The notes under the pieces are model-generated. The model saw only the letters and a program-made list of their open reading frames with translations. It searched no databases and had not been told where the DNA came from. DNA of 64,000 nucleotides, taken from NCBI RefSeq assembly GCF_014196535.1, contig NZ_JACIDU010000018.1, forward strand, positions 42,905-106,904. Reading direction: 5' to 3'. The position numbers were made by a program, and so were the translations under genes. How positions within the stretch are numbered: the first letter of the stretch is position 1; every line of letters starts with the position of its first letter. Positions 1 to 9,830 of the stretch are shown one piece after another. Source of the stretch: Allorhizobium borbori. Its GTDB lineage: Bacteria; Pseudomonadota; Alphaproteobacteria; Rhizobiales; Rhizobiaceae.

Positions 1-1
1 A

Positions 2-979
2 TCACGGCTGTTCGCGCCTCAGTGTCCGTGGCGATTGCCCGAAATGGTTCTTGAAACGGGTAGAGAAATTGGCGGCAAAGCCATATCCCACTTCCGCTGC
101 GACCTGCGAAACGGACATATCCGTTTCAAGCAGCAGCCGGCGAGCCTTGTTCATGCGCAGACCATCGATGAACTGCACCGTCGATGTGCCATAAAGGCGC
201 TTGAAGCCGTAGAACAGTTTCGTGCGGTTGATGCCGATCCGCCGGCTGAGAGTCCGGATATCCGGCGGGGCATGAAGTGATTCCTCAAGCAACATTCGCG
301 CGCTTCTTATGGCGGCGATGTCCGTCGAGGTCAGGCGCTGTCGTTCCACTCGGCGCTTTTGCGCAACGCCATCGACCGTCGCGAGAATGATTTCCTGCGC
401 CTTGGTCGTGATGAAGGCAGCGTCGAGGCGGGCCGCTGCTCGACGATTGAGAATGGCCTGTGTCGCGCCACGCAGATTTGCGGTGAAGTTCAGCGGGTGA
501 TGTACATAGTCTTCATCGGGCTGCGTCAGATGATCCTGTATCCGCACACCGAAGAAATCCTCGAGCCATGCCGGGCGACAGGCAATGGTCACGAAACTCT
601 GATGCCGCCCGCCCGGCACGCGCTCCTTCATGAGTTCGTCGGGCGAGGCCATCAGAACGCCGGCGGCATTTTCCGCGATTTCCGGCAGGCCGGAATCGCC
701 TAGCCACGTTTCGATGGAAACATCGAAGCCGAAATGGAAACGGAAAAGGCCGTCGTCGTAAACTTCGTATTGTCGGTCGCCCTGAAAAGAGCAATCTGCA
801 ACTAAAACACGAATATCGGGGGCGTCGACATAAAGAAGCCGCCCACTGCCCTCATCGCCGCTCAGTTGCTTGGCAGTGAACCTGAAAGCGCCGTTGTCGT
901 CCTGTGCAAGGTTGCGGTCTTCCACAATGCCTGCGTCGACAAATTCTGAAAAACGCCCCCAGCGAAACGGCTTTGTCAC
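2..979 (-). CDS. AraC family transcriptional regulator (PchR-like)
   Basis: This 325-residue regulator has a C-terminal AraC/XylS double helix-turn-helix over about residues 225-325. The second helix region reads SVSQVAAEVGYGFAANFSTRFKN-like, which is the family signature. The roughly 220-residue N-terminal half resembles the sensor half of PchR-type regulators, which often answer to siderophores, but the ligand cannot be read from sequence. I chose the GTG start at 979 because AGGAG lies six bases upstream; the stop is complete at the window edge. It is divergent from the autotransporter at 1206, so it may control that gene, itself, or a gene beyond the left edge. The family call is firm; the target is inference. 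Confidence 0.85.
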   Translation of the reverse strand: MTKPFRWGRFSEFVDAGIVEDRNLAQDDNGAFRFTAKQLSGDEGSGRLLYVDAPDIRVLVADCSFQGDRQYEVYDDGLFRFHFGFDVSIETWLGDSGLPEIAENAAGVLMASPDELMKERVPGGRHQSFVTIACRPAWLEDFFGVRIQDHLTQPDEDYVHHPLNFTANLRGATQAILNRRAAARLDAAFITTKAQEIILATVDGVAQKRRVERQRLTSTDIAAIRSARMLLEESLHAPPDIRTLSRRIGINRTKLFYGFKRLYGTSTVQFIDGLRMNKARRLLLETDMSVSQVAAEVGYGFAANFSTRFKNHFGQSPRTLRREQP

Positions 980-1205
980 GTCTTCTCCTCTTGCTTCCCC
1001 CGTCTAAGTAACTGGCATCGTTGCATACTGCGTGCAAGAGCCTCCGCCGCACCAGCGGTTATAATGTTGAACGCAAATGTTTTGCTGCGCCCAGAAAAAG
1101 ACGGTGAGGAAACTTGAATGTCATCTACCATCAAAGCGCGTCCTCAGGCGGGATTCGCGTTCGGGTCGTGTGCGTTGGTGAAAGTGGATTTGCCGGGGGG
1201 CGGAA

Positions 1206-4200
1206 ATGAAGTGTGCCGGGTTGAGCAAGCGTCGGGGCGGGGATCATGAAAAAAGGCGGCTTGGCAGCGGCGTAAGGGTCAGGTGGAACGAGGCCGTTCT
1301 GTGCTCCACGAGCATGCTGGCGCTTATCCTTGGTGGCGCGTTGGCGCAACCGGCCTTTGCCGATTCCGTTTTCTGGAATGGCGCCGCCGGTGGAAACTGG
1401 TTCAGTGACGCCAACTGGGTGTGGGACGGCCACACGCCAACCGCTGGCGACAATGCCTATATCAACTCGAATGGACCGTTGCTGGCGTCCGGCACCCATG
1501 GCTATGCTGGCGGTCTCTTCATCGGCACGAACCTGACAGGCACGCTTGGCATAGATGGGCAGTTGACCACCACAACTGCCACCCTTGGCAACAGCGCCGG
1601 CGCAAGCGGCTCCGTTTCGGTTTCGGGCATATGGAGCCTGGGCGGTGCGCTTTATGTCGGCAATGAAGGCGATGGCGCCGTTACCGTCACAGGTGGCGAT
1701 GTTTCTGCAGGAACGACCTATCTTGGCGCTGGCTTGGGTGGCTCGGGCACGTTGACGGTGGAGAGCAACGGTTCGTTTGGCACCGGCGGCCTTTATATTG
1801 GATACGCGGGCACGGGTGGCGCGCCCGGTGCTGTGGGTGGCGATGGAATACTGACGGTCACGTCTGGAGACGTTTCCACGGACGTTGCGGTGATCGCGGA
1901 CGGTGTCGGCAGCACGGGAACGGCGACCATCTCGGGTAGTTCGAGCTCCATGACCAATGCGGGAGCTTTTGTCGTCGGTGGCGGCGGCGTGGGCAGTCTT
2001 GTCGTCGAAAATGGTGCGACGGTCGACAATTCCGTTTCGACGACCATCGGCAATCTCGCCTCCAGCGCAGGCAGCAGCATTGTCGTTCGTGGCGCGGGTT
2101 CGACCCTTCAGGATACGGGCGCGCTCATCGTCGGCAATAGCGGCGCTGCGACACTCAGGATTGAGAACCAGGCAATGGCCACCAGCAACGGCAGCATCAT
2201 TGGTCGCCACTCGACAAGTTCCGCAACGGTGACGGGAACCGGGTCTGAGTGGTCGACGGGTGATTTGCGTATCGGTGGCGACAGTAACGATGCCGGTGGG
2301 ACTTCCGGCGATGGCACATTGAATGTGACGGCCGGAGGTGCGGTCACGAGCACATCGGCACGTCTTGGCGATGTGGCCGGCATGGAAGGCGAGGCGATCG
2401 TGGACGGCGCGTCGTCCCGCTGGGAGGTGACAAGCGGCTCCCTCGAAATCGGCCGTTCCGGCTCCGGCTCCGTTACGATCCGAAATGGCGCGACCCTTGA
2501 GACCATTCATGCCCTCCTGGGCTCGAACGCCGGTGCAGAGGGTACGGCAACCATTACCGGCACCGGCAGTTCCTGGGCCGCGTCGGGCAATATTTACGTC
2601 GGCAATGTCGGCAATGGCGATTTGTCGGTGCTTAACGGTGCAACCGTCACAAGCGCTGCCGGTTATATCGGGACGGACGCGGCTTCGAACTCGTCCGTGA
2701 CCATCAATGGCGCGAGCTCGGAATGGAGCATGACCGAGCCCTTCATTGCCGGATATATGGGCGATGCGACTGTTACTCTTGGTGCCGGCGGACGGATCAG
2801 CGCGCTTCAGGGGACACTGGGGGATATGGCCGGCTCTTCGGGCACGATGACGGTTACCGGTGCCGGTTCGAACTGGAATGCCTTTGTCGATAACAGCATT
2901 GCCTATTCCGGTTACATGAATGTCGGCCGCTTCGGCGACGGTGACCTTACGGTTTCTTCGGGCGGCAGCGTGACCGGCTATCGTCTCTATATCGGCAATG
3001 AAACCGGCTCCAACGGCACGGTTCTTTTGACGGGCACGGGGTCCGAGATCGAGATGGCGAGCCGTCTTTATATCGGGGCCTACGGCAACGGGTCCCTGAC
3101 GGTGCAGGACGGTGCACGCCTTGCGGCTTCGGACATAAGGATCGCCTATGATGCGGGCGTTACGGGTTCGCTGAACATCGGTGCCGCATCGGGCCAGACG
3201 GCGGCAGCGGCCGGCACGCTTGATGCCGGCGGTATTGCTTTTGGTGCCGGTGACGGCAAGCTGGTTTTGAACCACACCGGCACGGCATACGCGCTTTCCG
3301 CGGATATCAGCGGCGATGGCCGGGTTCGCGTAGAGAATGGTACGACGACCCTTTCAGGAACCAATACCTACACGGGCGGTACGTTGATTTCGGGCGGTAC
3401 GCTGATCGGTAACTCCGGAGGCAGTTTCGGCACAGGCGCCATCGTTAACAATGCGGCGTTGGTCGTGAATGGCGGCGGCACGCTGTCGAACGGTATTTCC
3501 GGCAGCGGTTCGTTCGAAAAAGCCGGTAGCGGCACGCTCACCCTTTCGGGGGCCAATACTTATGCCGGTGGCACGACGATTTCGGGCGGTACGCTTGTCG
3601 CGACGACGACCAGTCTTGCGGGTGACGTAGCCAATTATGGCACCCTTGTCTTCGACCAGAATACGGACGGCACTTTTGCCGGTGACATTTCCGGAACCGG
3701 TAATCTGGTGAAGGACGGCACGGGGATCGTCTCGTTGACAGGGACACTGACCTATCGCGGCACGACGACGGTTCGCGCGGGCAAGCTGATCGGCAATACC
3801 TCGACGCTCGGCGGTTCGGTCGTCAATGAAGGCCGTTTGGAGTTCGATCAGGCCTTCAACGGAACCTATAGCAGTGTCATTTCCGGTTCAGGGAGCGTTT
3901 TGAAGACGGGTGCCGGTGTTCTGACCATGACGGGCGCCAACAGCTATACGGGCGGAACGACGATTGCCGCGGGCACTCTGGCCGGCAATGCCGACAGTTT
4001 TGGAACGGGCGCTATCGTCAACAACGGTTCGCTGGTCATCAACGGGGCGGGTACCTTTGCGAATGCCGTTTCGGGAGCAGGTTCTCTCGAGAAGATAGGC
4101 GCCGGCAAGCTGACCGCCACGGGAAACAGCTCCTATACCGGTTCAACGCAGGTCTCCGGGGGCACCCTCTCCGTCAACGGCAATCTGGCCAGTATCGTTA

Positions 4201-5744
4201 CCGTGGGGAACGGGGCTTTCCTTGGCGGCAACGGCGCGATTGGTGGTTTGTCACTGTTATCGGGTGGAACGCTGGCGCCGGGCAACTCCATCGGCACCCT
4301 TACGGTCAATGGGAATGCCAACCTTGCCAGCGGTTCGACCTATGCGGTCGAAGTGGATGGCAACGGCAATGCCGACCGGCTGGCAGCCACGGGTACCGTC
4401 ACGATCGGCAACAATGCCAATCTTCTCGTCACGCCGGAAAATGGCACGGATACCGGGGCGACCTATGCGCTCAACACCCAATATACCATCATTACCGCAG
4501 ATGGCGGCGTGACGGGGACGTTTGACAACGTAACGGAAAACTTCGCGTATCTGACAGCGGCGGTCGAGAAAAGCGTCGATCAGAAATCGATGTTCCTGAC
4601 GTTGAACCGAACGACGACCGATCCGGGTGCTTTCGCCGCGGCGGTTTCCACGCGAAACGCGAAATCTGCCGCCAATGCGGTCGAAGCGCTCGGTTCGGGT
4701 AATACGCTGTATGACAAGGCGCTATACCTGAGAGCGGATGAAACCCAGACGGCTTTCGCCCAGCTCTCAGGCGAGCTGCATGCGTCTGTCGGGGCAGCCC
4801 TGACGGAACGCAGCCGCTTCAGTCGCGATGCGATCCTCAACCGTCTGCGCGATGCCTTCGCGCCGGAAACGCCGGCCGGCTCTGGCAATGCAGGCCTTGG
4901 GGCAAACCCGTCGTCGCTTGACGGTGTTACGGTCTGGTCGCATGGGTTCGGTTCGTGGAGCGACTATGGGTCCGACGGCAATGGCGCGGCCGTTGATGTC
5001 AATGGAGGCGGCCTCCTCATGGGTGCCGATACGCGCGTCGGCGACAATTGGCGTTTCGGTCTGGCCGGCGGTTACGGCCAGGATCGGGTTTCGGAGAATG
5101 CGCTCGATGCCTCTGCGGATGTGGGCAGCTACTACATCGCCGCCTATGGCGGCACGACGGCGGGCCCGGCTTCTTTGCGCTTTGGTGCCGTTCATGCGCT
5201 GCAGAATGTGGAAAGCCGACGCGCGATCTCCTTCTCTGGCTTCACGGATAGTCTCAAGGGCGATTATGACGCATCCACCAGCCAGATTTTCGCGGAAGGC
5301 TCCTGGCGTTTCGATTTCGACCAAACGCATGTCGAACCCTATGCCAATCTGGCCTACGTGAATACGCGTACCGATGGCTTTGCGGAAACCGGCGGTGCCG
5401 CGGCGCTTTCGTCTTCCTCGCGCCATTACGAGCAGGTCTATTCCACGGTCGGGCTTCGCGTCGGACATGACTTTATGCTGGAAGACATGACCGGCAAGGT
5501 GACGGCGGGGATCGGCTGGCGTCATGCTTTCGGCGATATGACGCCGGACACGGACCTGTCATTCGCAAGCGGTGGCGGCTTTACCGTGGCCAGCACCGGT
5601 CCGGCACGCGACGCAGCGTTGCTCGATCTCTCCTTCGGTTTCGATTTGACAGAAAAGGCGTCTCTGTCGCTTGGCTATAATGCTGTGCTCGGCGAACGCA
5701 TCGCGGATCAGGGGGCTACGGCCAGGCTCGGGATCAGGTTCTGA
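1206..5744 (+). CDS. Large autotransporter (type Va), beta-helical repeat passenger
   Basis: The protein of about 1,512 residues is a self-secreting outer-membrane autotransporter. A basic N-terminal extension leads into a hydrophobic signal segment ending near PAFA (about residue 52). The passenger is built of many 35-45-residue repeats of the T5SS/PEP-CTERM-associated type (GTGSEW..., GNGGxGxLTVxxGG). After about residue 690 come autotransporter beta-strand repeats (TLSGANTYxGGTTISGGTL). The last 270 or so residues form the beta-barrel, ending in Phe (ARLGIRF). ATG 1206 is the first start in this frame but has a poor ribosome-binding site. A second ATG at 1246 lies before six A residues in another frame (see findings). 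Long repeats suggest adhesion or a surface role; no catalytic motif was seen. Confidence 0.85.
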   Translation: MKCAGLSKRRGGDHEKRRLGSGVRVRWNEAVLCSTSMLALILGGALAQPAFADSVFWNGAAGGNWFSDANWVWDGHTPTAGDNAYINSNGPLLASGTHGYAGGLFIGTNLTGTLGIDGQLTTTTATLGNSAGASGSVSVSGIWSLGGALYVGNEGDGAVTVTGGDVSAGTTYLGAGLGGSGTLTVESNGSFGTGGLYIGYAGTGGAPGAVGGDGILTVTSGDVSTDVAVIADGVGSTGTATISGSSSSMTNAGAFVVGGGGVGSLVVENGATVDNSVSTTIGNLASSAGSSIVVRGAGSTLQDTGALIVGNSGAATLRIENQAMATSNGSIIGRHSTSSATVTGTGSEWSTGDLRIGGDSNDAGGTSGDGTLNVTAGGAVTSTSARLGDVAGMEGEAIVDGASSRWEVTSGSLEIGRSGSGSVTIRNGATLETIHALLGSNAGAEGTATITGTGSSWAASGNIYVGNVGNGDLSVLNGATVTSAAGYIGTDAASNSSVTINGASSEWSMTEPFIAGYMGDATVTLGAGGRISALQGTLGDMAGSSGTMTVTGAGSNWNAFVDNSIAYSGYMNVGRFGDGDLTVSSGGSVTGYRLYIGNETGSNGTVLLTGTGSEIEMASRLYIGAYGNGSLTVQDGARLAASDIRIAYDAGVTGSLNIGAASGQTAAAAGTLDAGGIAFGAGDGKLVLNHTGTAYALSADISGDGRVRVENGTTTLSGTNTYTGGTLISGGTLIGNSGGSFGTGAIVNNAALVVNGGGTLSNGISGSGSFEKAGSGTLTLSGANTYAGGTTISGGTLVATTTSLAGDVANYGTLVFDQNTDGTFAGDISGTGNLVKDGTGIVSLTGTLTYRGTTTVRAGKLIGNTSTLGGSVVNEGRLEFDQAFNGTYSSVISGSGSVLKTGAGVLTMTGANSYTGGTTIAAGTLAGNADSFGTGAIVNNGSLVINGAGTFANAVSGAGSLEKIGAGKLTATGNSSYTGSTQVSGGTLSVNGNLASIVTVGNGAFLGGNGAIGGLSLLSGGTLAPGNSIGTLTVNGNANLASGSTYAVEVDGNGNADRLAATGTVTIGNNANLLVTPENGTDTGATYALNTQYTIITADGGVTGTFDNVTENFAYLTAAVEKSVDQKSMFLTLNRTTTDPGAFAAAVSTRNAKSAANAVEALGSGNTLYDKALYLRADETQTAFAQLSGELHASVGAALTERSRFSRDAILNRLRDAFAPETPAGSGNAGLGANPSSLDGVTVWSHGFGSWSDYGSDGNGAAVDVNGGGLLMGADTRVGDNWRFGLAGGYGQDRVSENALDASADVGSYYIAAYGGTTAGPASLRFGAVHALQNVESRRAISFSGFTDSLKGDYDASTSQIFAEGSWRFDFDQTHVEPYANLAYVNTRTDGFAETGGAAALSSSSRHYEQVYSTVGLRVGHDFMLEDMTGKVTAGIGWRHAFGDMTPDTDLSFASGGGFTVASTGPARDAALLDLSFGFDLTEKASLSLGYNAVLGERIADQGATARLGIRF

Positions 5745-5771
5745 TGCGATCGGCCGGACCGTTTTGCCGTT

Positions 5772-7166
5772 CTAGCCGCGCCAGCCGCGCGCGCGGGCCA
5801 CGGCATCCTTGAAGCGCTTGTGGTCCTCGTCGGAAATACCGCCGTCTGATGAAAAGACGTGCGCGGCTTTTCGGGCTGCTGAGGCATCGATCCCGCACAG
5901 TTCGGCAAGTCCGACAGCGGTCAACTCGTGCATGGCGGGCACGGCCACGTCATGTCCGCTGGCGCCGGCCAGCATGCGGGCGAAGTAACGGCTTTTGGAA
6001 AGCCCGCCGTCGATTGATATGGTGGACGATAGCGGCATTGTTTTCGCTGCGGAAGCGATCAATCCGGCGGTCAGCATTGCGATGCCTTCCAGTATGGCGC
6101 GCACCAGATCGCGGCGGTCTGTCGCGTGATCCATGCCGATGAAAAGAGGCGCGGCCCGGCGGTCCCAGTAGGGGGCGGCCAGTCCGGAAAGCGCAGGCAC
6201 GAAAGCCAGGCCACGGCTGATTCCGGTCGGCCCCTCGAATATGTCGAGTTCCTCGACATCCGTGTAAAGGCCGATACGATGGGCCCATTCGAGCGCGGAA
6301 CCGGCGTCGTAAATACCGCCCTCGATAGCGAACACGGGCGCTGAGCCGCTGAGATTCCAGCCGATTGTTGGCAGGAGATCGCCATCCGCAGGTCGCGTGG
6401 TACCTGCCACGGCCAGCAGGAAGGCGCCGGTGCCGAAGGTGATCTTGCTGTCGCCGGGTTTGCGGCACCCATGCCCGAAAAGGGCGGCCTGCTGATCGAC
6501 GATGGAAACCGCAACGGGCACGCCTTCGATCGTTCCGAACCCTTCATTGGCGGAAACGATGCTTGGCAGACATCTCTTTGGAACGCCGTGCAGATCGCAC
6601 AGTTCATCGCTCCACTCACCCGTTTTGAGGTCGAGCAGCCCGGTGCGGGAGGCGGTCGCCAGATCGGTTGCGAATGTGCCGCACAGCCGGTCGAGGAAGA
6701 AGGCATCGGTTGTGCCGAGGCGCAAACGCCCGGCCTTGAACGCCGATGCCGCCGCCGGCAGGTTGCGCAGAATCCATGCCATCTTGCTTGCGGAGAAATA
6801 GGGGTCGAGCGGGACGCCACCGATGTGTCGGGACAGGGTGTCGGCCTCAGGGCCGAGGGCCGTCAGCACGTCAGCGGTGCGTGCATCCTGCCAGACGATG
6901 ACCGGCGAAAGTGCTTCCCCGGTCAGGGCATCCCAGGCCAGACAGCTCTCACCCTGATTGGCGATAGCGATAACGTCCACCGGACCTGCGGCCGCAAGCA
7001 CGGCCCGGACATTGGCAAGAAGCTCTTCCGGGTCATGCTCGACCCATCCGGCCTTCGGGTGATGCTGGCCATGCCGCCGGCTGGCGGCCAGATGCCAGGC
7101 TCCGCCATCCGAAATGACAATGCAGCGCGTCGATGTCGTGCCCTGATCGATCGCCGCGATCTGCAT
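5772..7166 (-). CDS. FGGY-family carbohydrate kinase, glycerol kinase-like
   Basis: This 464-residue ATP-dependent kinase starts MQIAAIDQGTTSTR, the phosphate-1 loop of FGGY kinases. It keeps the glycerol kinase blocks PKAGWVEHDPEE and VWQDART, a C-terminal ATP-binding region (FGTGAFLL), and the ALSGLAAPYWD and LEGIA segments. ATG 7166 follows GGGAGGAAAGCTG. Its first base is shared with the last base of the upstream stop codon (TGATG), so the two genes are translationally coupled. It is shorter and more divergent than GlpK (about 500 residues), so the substrate may be a polyol other than glycerol. It is the last gene of the ggt-oxidoreductase-kinase operon. Confidence 0.85.
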   Translation of the reverse strand: MQIAAIDQGTTSTRCIVISDGGAWHLAASRRHGQHHPKAGWVEHDPEELLANVRAVLAAAGPVDVIAIANQGESCLAWDALTGEALSPVIVWQDARTADVLTALGPEADTLSRHIGGVPLDPYFSASKMAWILRNLPAAASAFKAGRLRLGTTDAFFLDRLCGTFATDLATASRTGLLDLKTGEWSDELCDLHGVPKRCLPSIVSANEGFGTIEGVPVAVSIVDQQAALFGHGCRKPGDSKITFGTGAFLLAVAGTTRPADGDLLPTIGWNLSGSAPVFAIEGGIYDAGSALEWAHRIGLYTDVEELDIFEGPTGISRGLAFVPALSGLAAPYWDRRAAPLFIGMDHATDRRDLVRAILEGIAMLTAGLIASAAKTMPLSSTISIDGGLSKSRYFARMLAGASGHDVAVPAMHELTAVGLAELCGIDASAARKAAHVFSSDGGISDEDHKRFKDAVARARGWRG

Positions 7167-8395
7167 CAGCTTTCCTCCCTGAAACGGAAATGGACATGAT
7201 TGGCTTCCGTCACGCCCGCCGGCATCGGTACGAGCACGCGGCGCTCCGGTGTCCATAGTCCCGAACGTTCGAAAACCGTCCGGCCATCCACTTCGAGCAT
7301 AAGGCAGCCGCGCGCGCGTCGCGTGAACCGCAACTGGAAGCTGGACAACGCATTATGGGGGCCGCCTCCCTTTCGCAACAGGTTTGGAACGACGAGTTTG
7401 ACGGGATCGTCATGAAGGACGGCTATCGGGGCAGTCTCTACGGGCTGTTGAAGCAGGTCCCGTGCAATGGCGGTGCCGACGGCGCGCCCTTCGCGAAATG
7501 CCCATCCACCTGTTTCAATCGGTCGGAGGACGTTTCCGGCCGCAAAATAGAGGGGGTTTGCACAGCGCCCGTCCTGATCGACCGCAGGGCCTCCTGTGTC
7601 TGTATCGAGCGCCATGCCAGCGTTGCGTACCAGTGCCGCCTCCGGCGTGAACTGGCCGGTGAGGAGAAGCCCGTCGCATTCCAGGACCATTTCATTGCCG
7701 TCCTCCTGCACGATCCGTATGGCTTCGACCCGCTGGCGGCCGATGATATCCACCACGCGTGCGCTGGGATAAAACGGAACACCTGCCAGCCGGGGGAGCC
7801 AGTTGAAGGGTGCGCGCGCCAGCGGGTGCGGGGTTGTCTCGACCATCGCGACGGGACGGGCGCCGTGGGTGAGGCAGGTCAGAAGCGCGGACTGGGACAC
7901 AAGTTCCGATCCAAGAATGACCGGGCGTCTGAAGGGCATGAGGCCATGGAAGGCCACATAGGATTGCAGGGTGCCCGTGGTGACGATCCCGAGCGGCCGG
8001 TCGCCCGGCAGAAGGCGAGCGGAGCGCGGGGCCTCGCGGGCACCCGTGGTTACAAGGATGCGGCGCGCCAAAAGGCTTTCCACACCTTGCGCGTTGGAAA
8101 CGGTCAACCTGCCGTCAGTGCCGAGATCGACCACGGAGTGCCCGGGCCGCACATCTATTCCCGCTTGCAGCGCTGCGCTTTCCAGCTTTCGGCCATAGGC
8201 GCCGCCGATATAGATGCGTCCGAATTCCAGCATGCCGAAAGGCGAGTGGCCGCAATGGCGTGTCGCGCCGCCAAGGGTCTGCTCGCGATCCAGCAGGATA
8301 ACCCGTTCCACGCCCTGCCGGCGCATGGCGATGGCTGCCGCGACACCGGCGGGCCCACCGCCTATTACAATTGCGTCCGCATCCGGCCTCGTCAT
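7166..8395 (-). CDS. FAD/NAD(P)-dependent oxidoreductase with C-terminal extension
   Basis: This 409-residue flavoprotein has an N-terminal Rossmann FAD motif (VIGGGPAGVAAAIAMRRQG, residues 10-28) and a second nucleotide-binding region near the middle (TTGAREAPRSARLLPG). It resembles GlpB-like, HcnB-like and opine-oxidase A-type partners that work beside a GlpA-like subunit. The last 80 or so residues (VVPNLLRKGGG... HVHFRFREES) are not part of the usual pyridine nucleotide-disulfide fold, and I cannot assign them. The start overlaps the stop of the upstream gene (ATGA) and has AAGGA upstream. It probably forms a two-flavin dehydrogenase with the neighbouring gene; the substrate is unknown. 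Confidence 0.78.
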   Translation of the reverse strand: MTRPDADAIVIGGGPAGVAAAIAMRRQGVERVILLDREQTLGGATRHCGHSPFGMLEFGRIYIGGAYGRKLESAALQAGIDVRPGHSVVDLGTDGRLTVSNAQGVESLLARRILVTTGAREAPRSARLLPGDRPLGIVTTGTLQSYVAFHGLMPFRRPVILGSELVSQSALLTCLTHGARPVAMVETTPHPLARAPFNWLPRLAGVPFYPSARVVDIIGRQRVEAIRIVQEDGNEMVLECDGLLLTGQFTPEAALVRNAGMALDTDTGGPAVDQDGRCANPLYFAAGNVLRPIETGGWAFREGRAVGTAIARDLLQQPVETAPIAVLHDDPVKLVVPNLLRKGGGPHNALSSFQLRFTRRARGCLMLEVDGRTVFERSGLWTPERRVLVPMPAGVTEANHVHFRFREES

Positions 8396-9801
8396 AGATC
8401 GTCCTTTCCAGGCACATCCAGAGCCGCTTCGAAGCGACCCCTGGTCATTTCGGCCAGCCGTGCGTTGCAGTAAAAGCCCTGGCAGCGCCCCATGCCGGCC
8501 CGTGTGCGCCTGCGCAATCCGCCGAAGTCACCGGGCGGAAGCGGGCTGTTCAATGCCGCCTCGATTTCGCGTTTCGTAACCAGTTCGCAATGGCAGACGA
8601 TCTCGCCGTGATCAGGCTTCTGCCAGTCTCGCGGTTGGGTTTCCGTCAGGTTCGGCATGCCGGGCGTGGGCGGTGAATCCGGAGCTGCTGGCAGGGATGC
8701 GAAGGTTTCGTAGAGGCCGAGCGCATGCTGGCCAAGCCCGAGCGCGGCGGAAAGCCCTGTCGAACGGATTCCACCCAGCGTGATTGCCCTTTTCTCCGGC
8801 CGAACCGCGATACGATATGCCTTCTTCTCAGAAGCAGGGCGAAGGCCGGCATAGACGGCCGTCACGGGCATATCGGCAAGTGCGGGTATCAGACGCCCGG
8901 CGTGGTCCTTCAGCATCTCCAGCGTTGCGGTTTCCACGGTGGCCCGCGTGCGGTCTTCCTGTTCCTCCGCAGTCGGGCCAACAAGAACATTGCCGAAGGC
9001 GGTGGGGCAGATCACGATTCCCTTGGTGATTTCGGTGGGTACGGGCAGCACGATCTTCGGAACATGGCGGGCGGCGGCCTTGTCCAGAACGATGAATTGC
9101 CCCTTGCGCGGACGGATCTCGAACTCCGGCTCGAAGCCCAGACGGCTGTCCACGACATCGCCGAACAGGCCGGCTGCGTTGACGACGGCACCGGCCTTGA
9201 TGATTCCCTGTGTCGTTTCCAGATGCCACTCGCCTTCGAACCGGCCTGAAAGCACCTCGCAATTGCGCAGAACCGTGGCGCCGAGCGCCATGGCCTGGGT
9301 AATGTAGGCAAGGGGCGCCGACCATGGGTCGATGACATGCTCTCCCATCACCTCGACGGCAGCCTGAAGCGTTTGTGAGAGGGCAGGGGCCAGACCTCGC
9401 GCCGTGGCGGCTGAAATGACGCGCAGCGCCGCAATGCCGTTTTCAACGCCCTGCGCGGCGATCGCCTCCAGCATTCCAGCCTGCTCCGGTGTCCATGCGC
9501 AGACAAGGGCGCCGGTCTCCACGATGGACAGGCCGAGATCACCGCAAATGGAAAGATATTCCTCGCGACCGGCACGGACAAGCTCCAGTTCCAGACTGCC
9601 GGCGGGTGCGTCGAAACCCGTATGCAGAATGGCACTGTTTGCCTTGGATGCGCCGGACAGGATATCGCTGCCCTTTTCCAGAAGCACGACTTTCGCTCCG
9701 GCGAGCGCAAACCTGCGGGCGGTCGCGCATCCGACCACGCCGCCGCCGATGATCGCGACATCATGGAACTCCGCTCCGCCGGGCGGGGCAATTTTACACA
9801 T
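8392..9801 (-). CDS. GlpA-like FAD-dependent dehydrogenase with BFD [2Fe-2S] domain
   Basis: This protein of about 469 residues starts with a DAO-type FAD fold (AIIGGGVVGCATARRFALAG). It ends with a BFD-like [2Fe-2S] domain: the cysteines of VCHCEL and GRCQGFYC form a C-x-C...C-x4-C cluster. This is the architecture of anaerobic glycerol-3-phosphate dehydrogenase subunit A and of HcnC/L-2-hydroxyglutarate oxidase-like proteins, so it most likely oxidises a hydroxy or amino acid and passes electrons on. I chose ATG 9801 because AAGGA lies eight bases before it. ATG 9834, overlapping the upstream stop codon, is the alternative. It sits second in the operon and its stop overlaps the next start. 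Confidence 0.8.
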   Translation of the reverse strand: MCKIAPPGGAEFHDVAIIGGGVVGCATARRFALAGAKVVLLEKGSDILSGASKANSAILHTGFDAPAGSLELELVRAGREEYLSICGDLGLSIVETGALVCAWTPEQAGMLEAIAAQGVENGIAALRVISAATARGLAPALSQTLQAAVEVMGEHVIDPWSAPLAYITQAMALGATVLRNCEVLSGRFEGEWHLETTQGIIKAGAVVNAAGLFGDVVDSRLGFEPEFEIRPRKGQFIVLDKAAARHVPKIVLPVPTEITKGIVICPTAFGNVLVGPTAEEQEDRTRATVETATLEMLKDHAGRLIPALADMPVTAVYAGLRPASEKKAYRIAVRPEKRAITLGGIRSTGLSAALGLGQHALGLYETFASLPAAPDSPPTPGMPNLTETQPRDWQKPDHGEIVCHCELVTKREIEAALNSPLPPGDFGGLRRRTRAGMGRCQGFYCNARLAEMTRGRFEAALDVPGKDDL

Positions 9802-9830
9802 CTGATTTTCCTTGTTCCGCCAGATGGCGG

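Noticed and set aside
1118..1248. A 43-codon ORF with GAGGAA upstream, ending on ATG 1246
   Set aside because: The ribosome-binding site is good, but the peptide resembles nothing known and it is in a third frame relative to the autotransporter. I kept only the A6 tract as a finding.
1131..3275. A 714-codon open frame on the minus strand
   Set aside because: It lies antisense to the autotransporter repeats. The apparent repetitive protein is a mirror of those repeats, with no ribosome-binding site of note.
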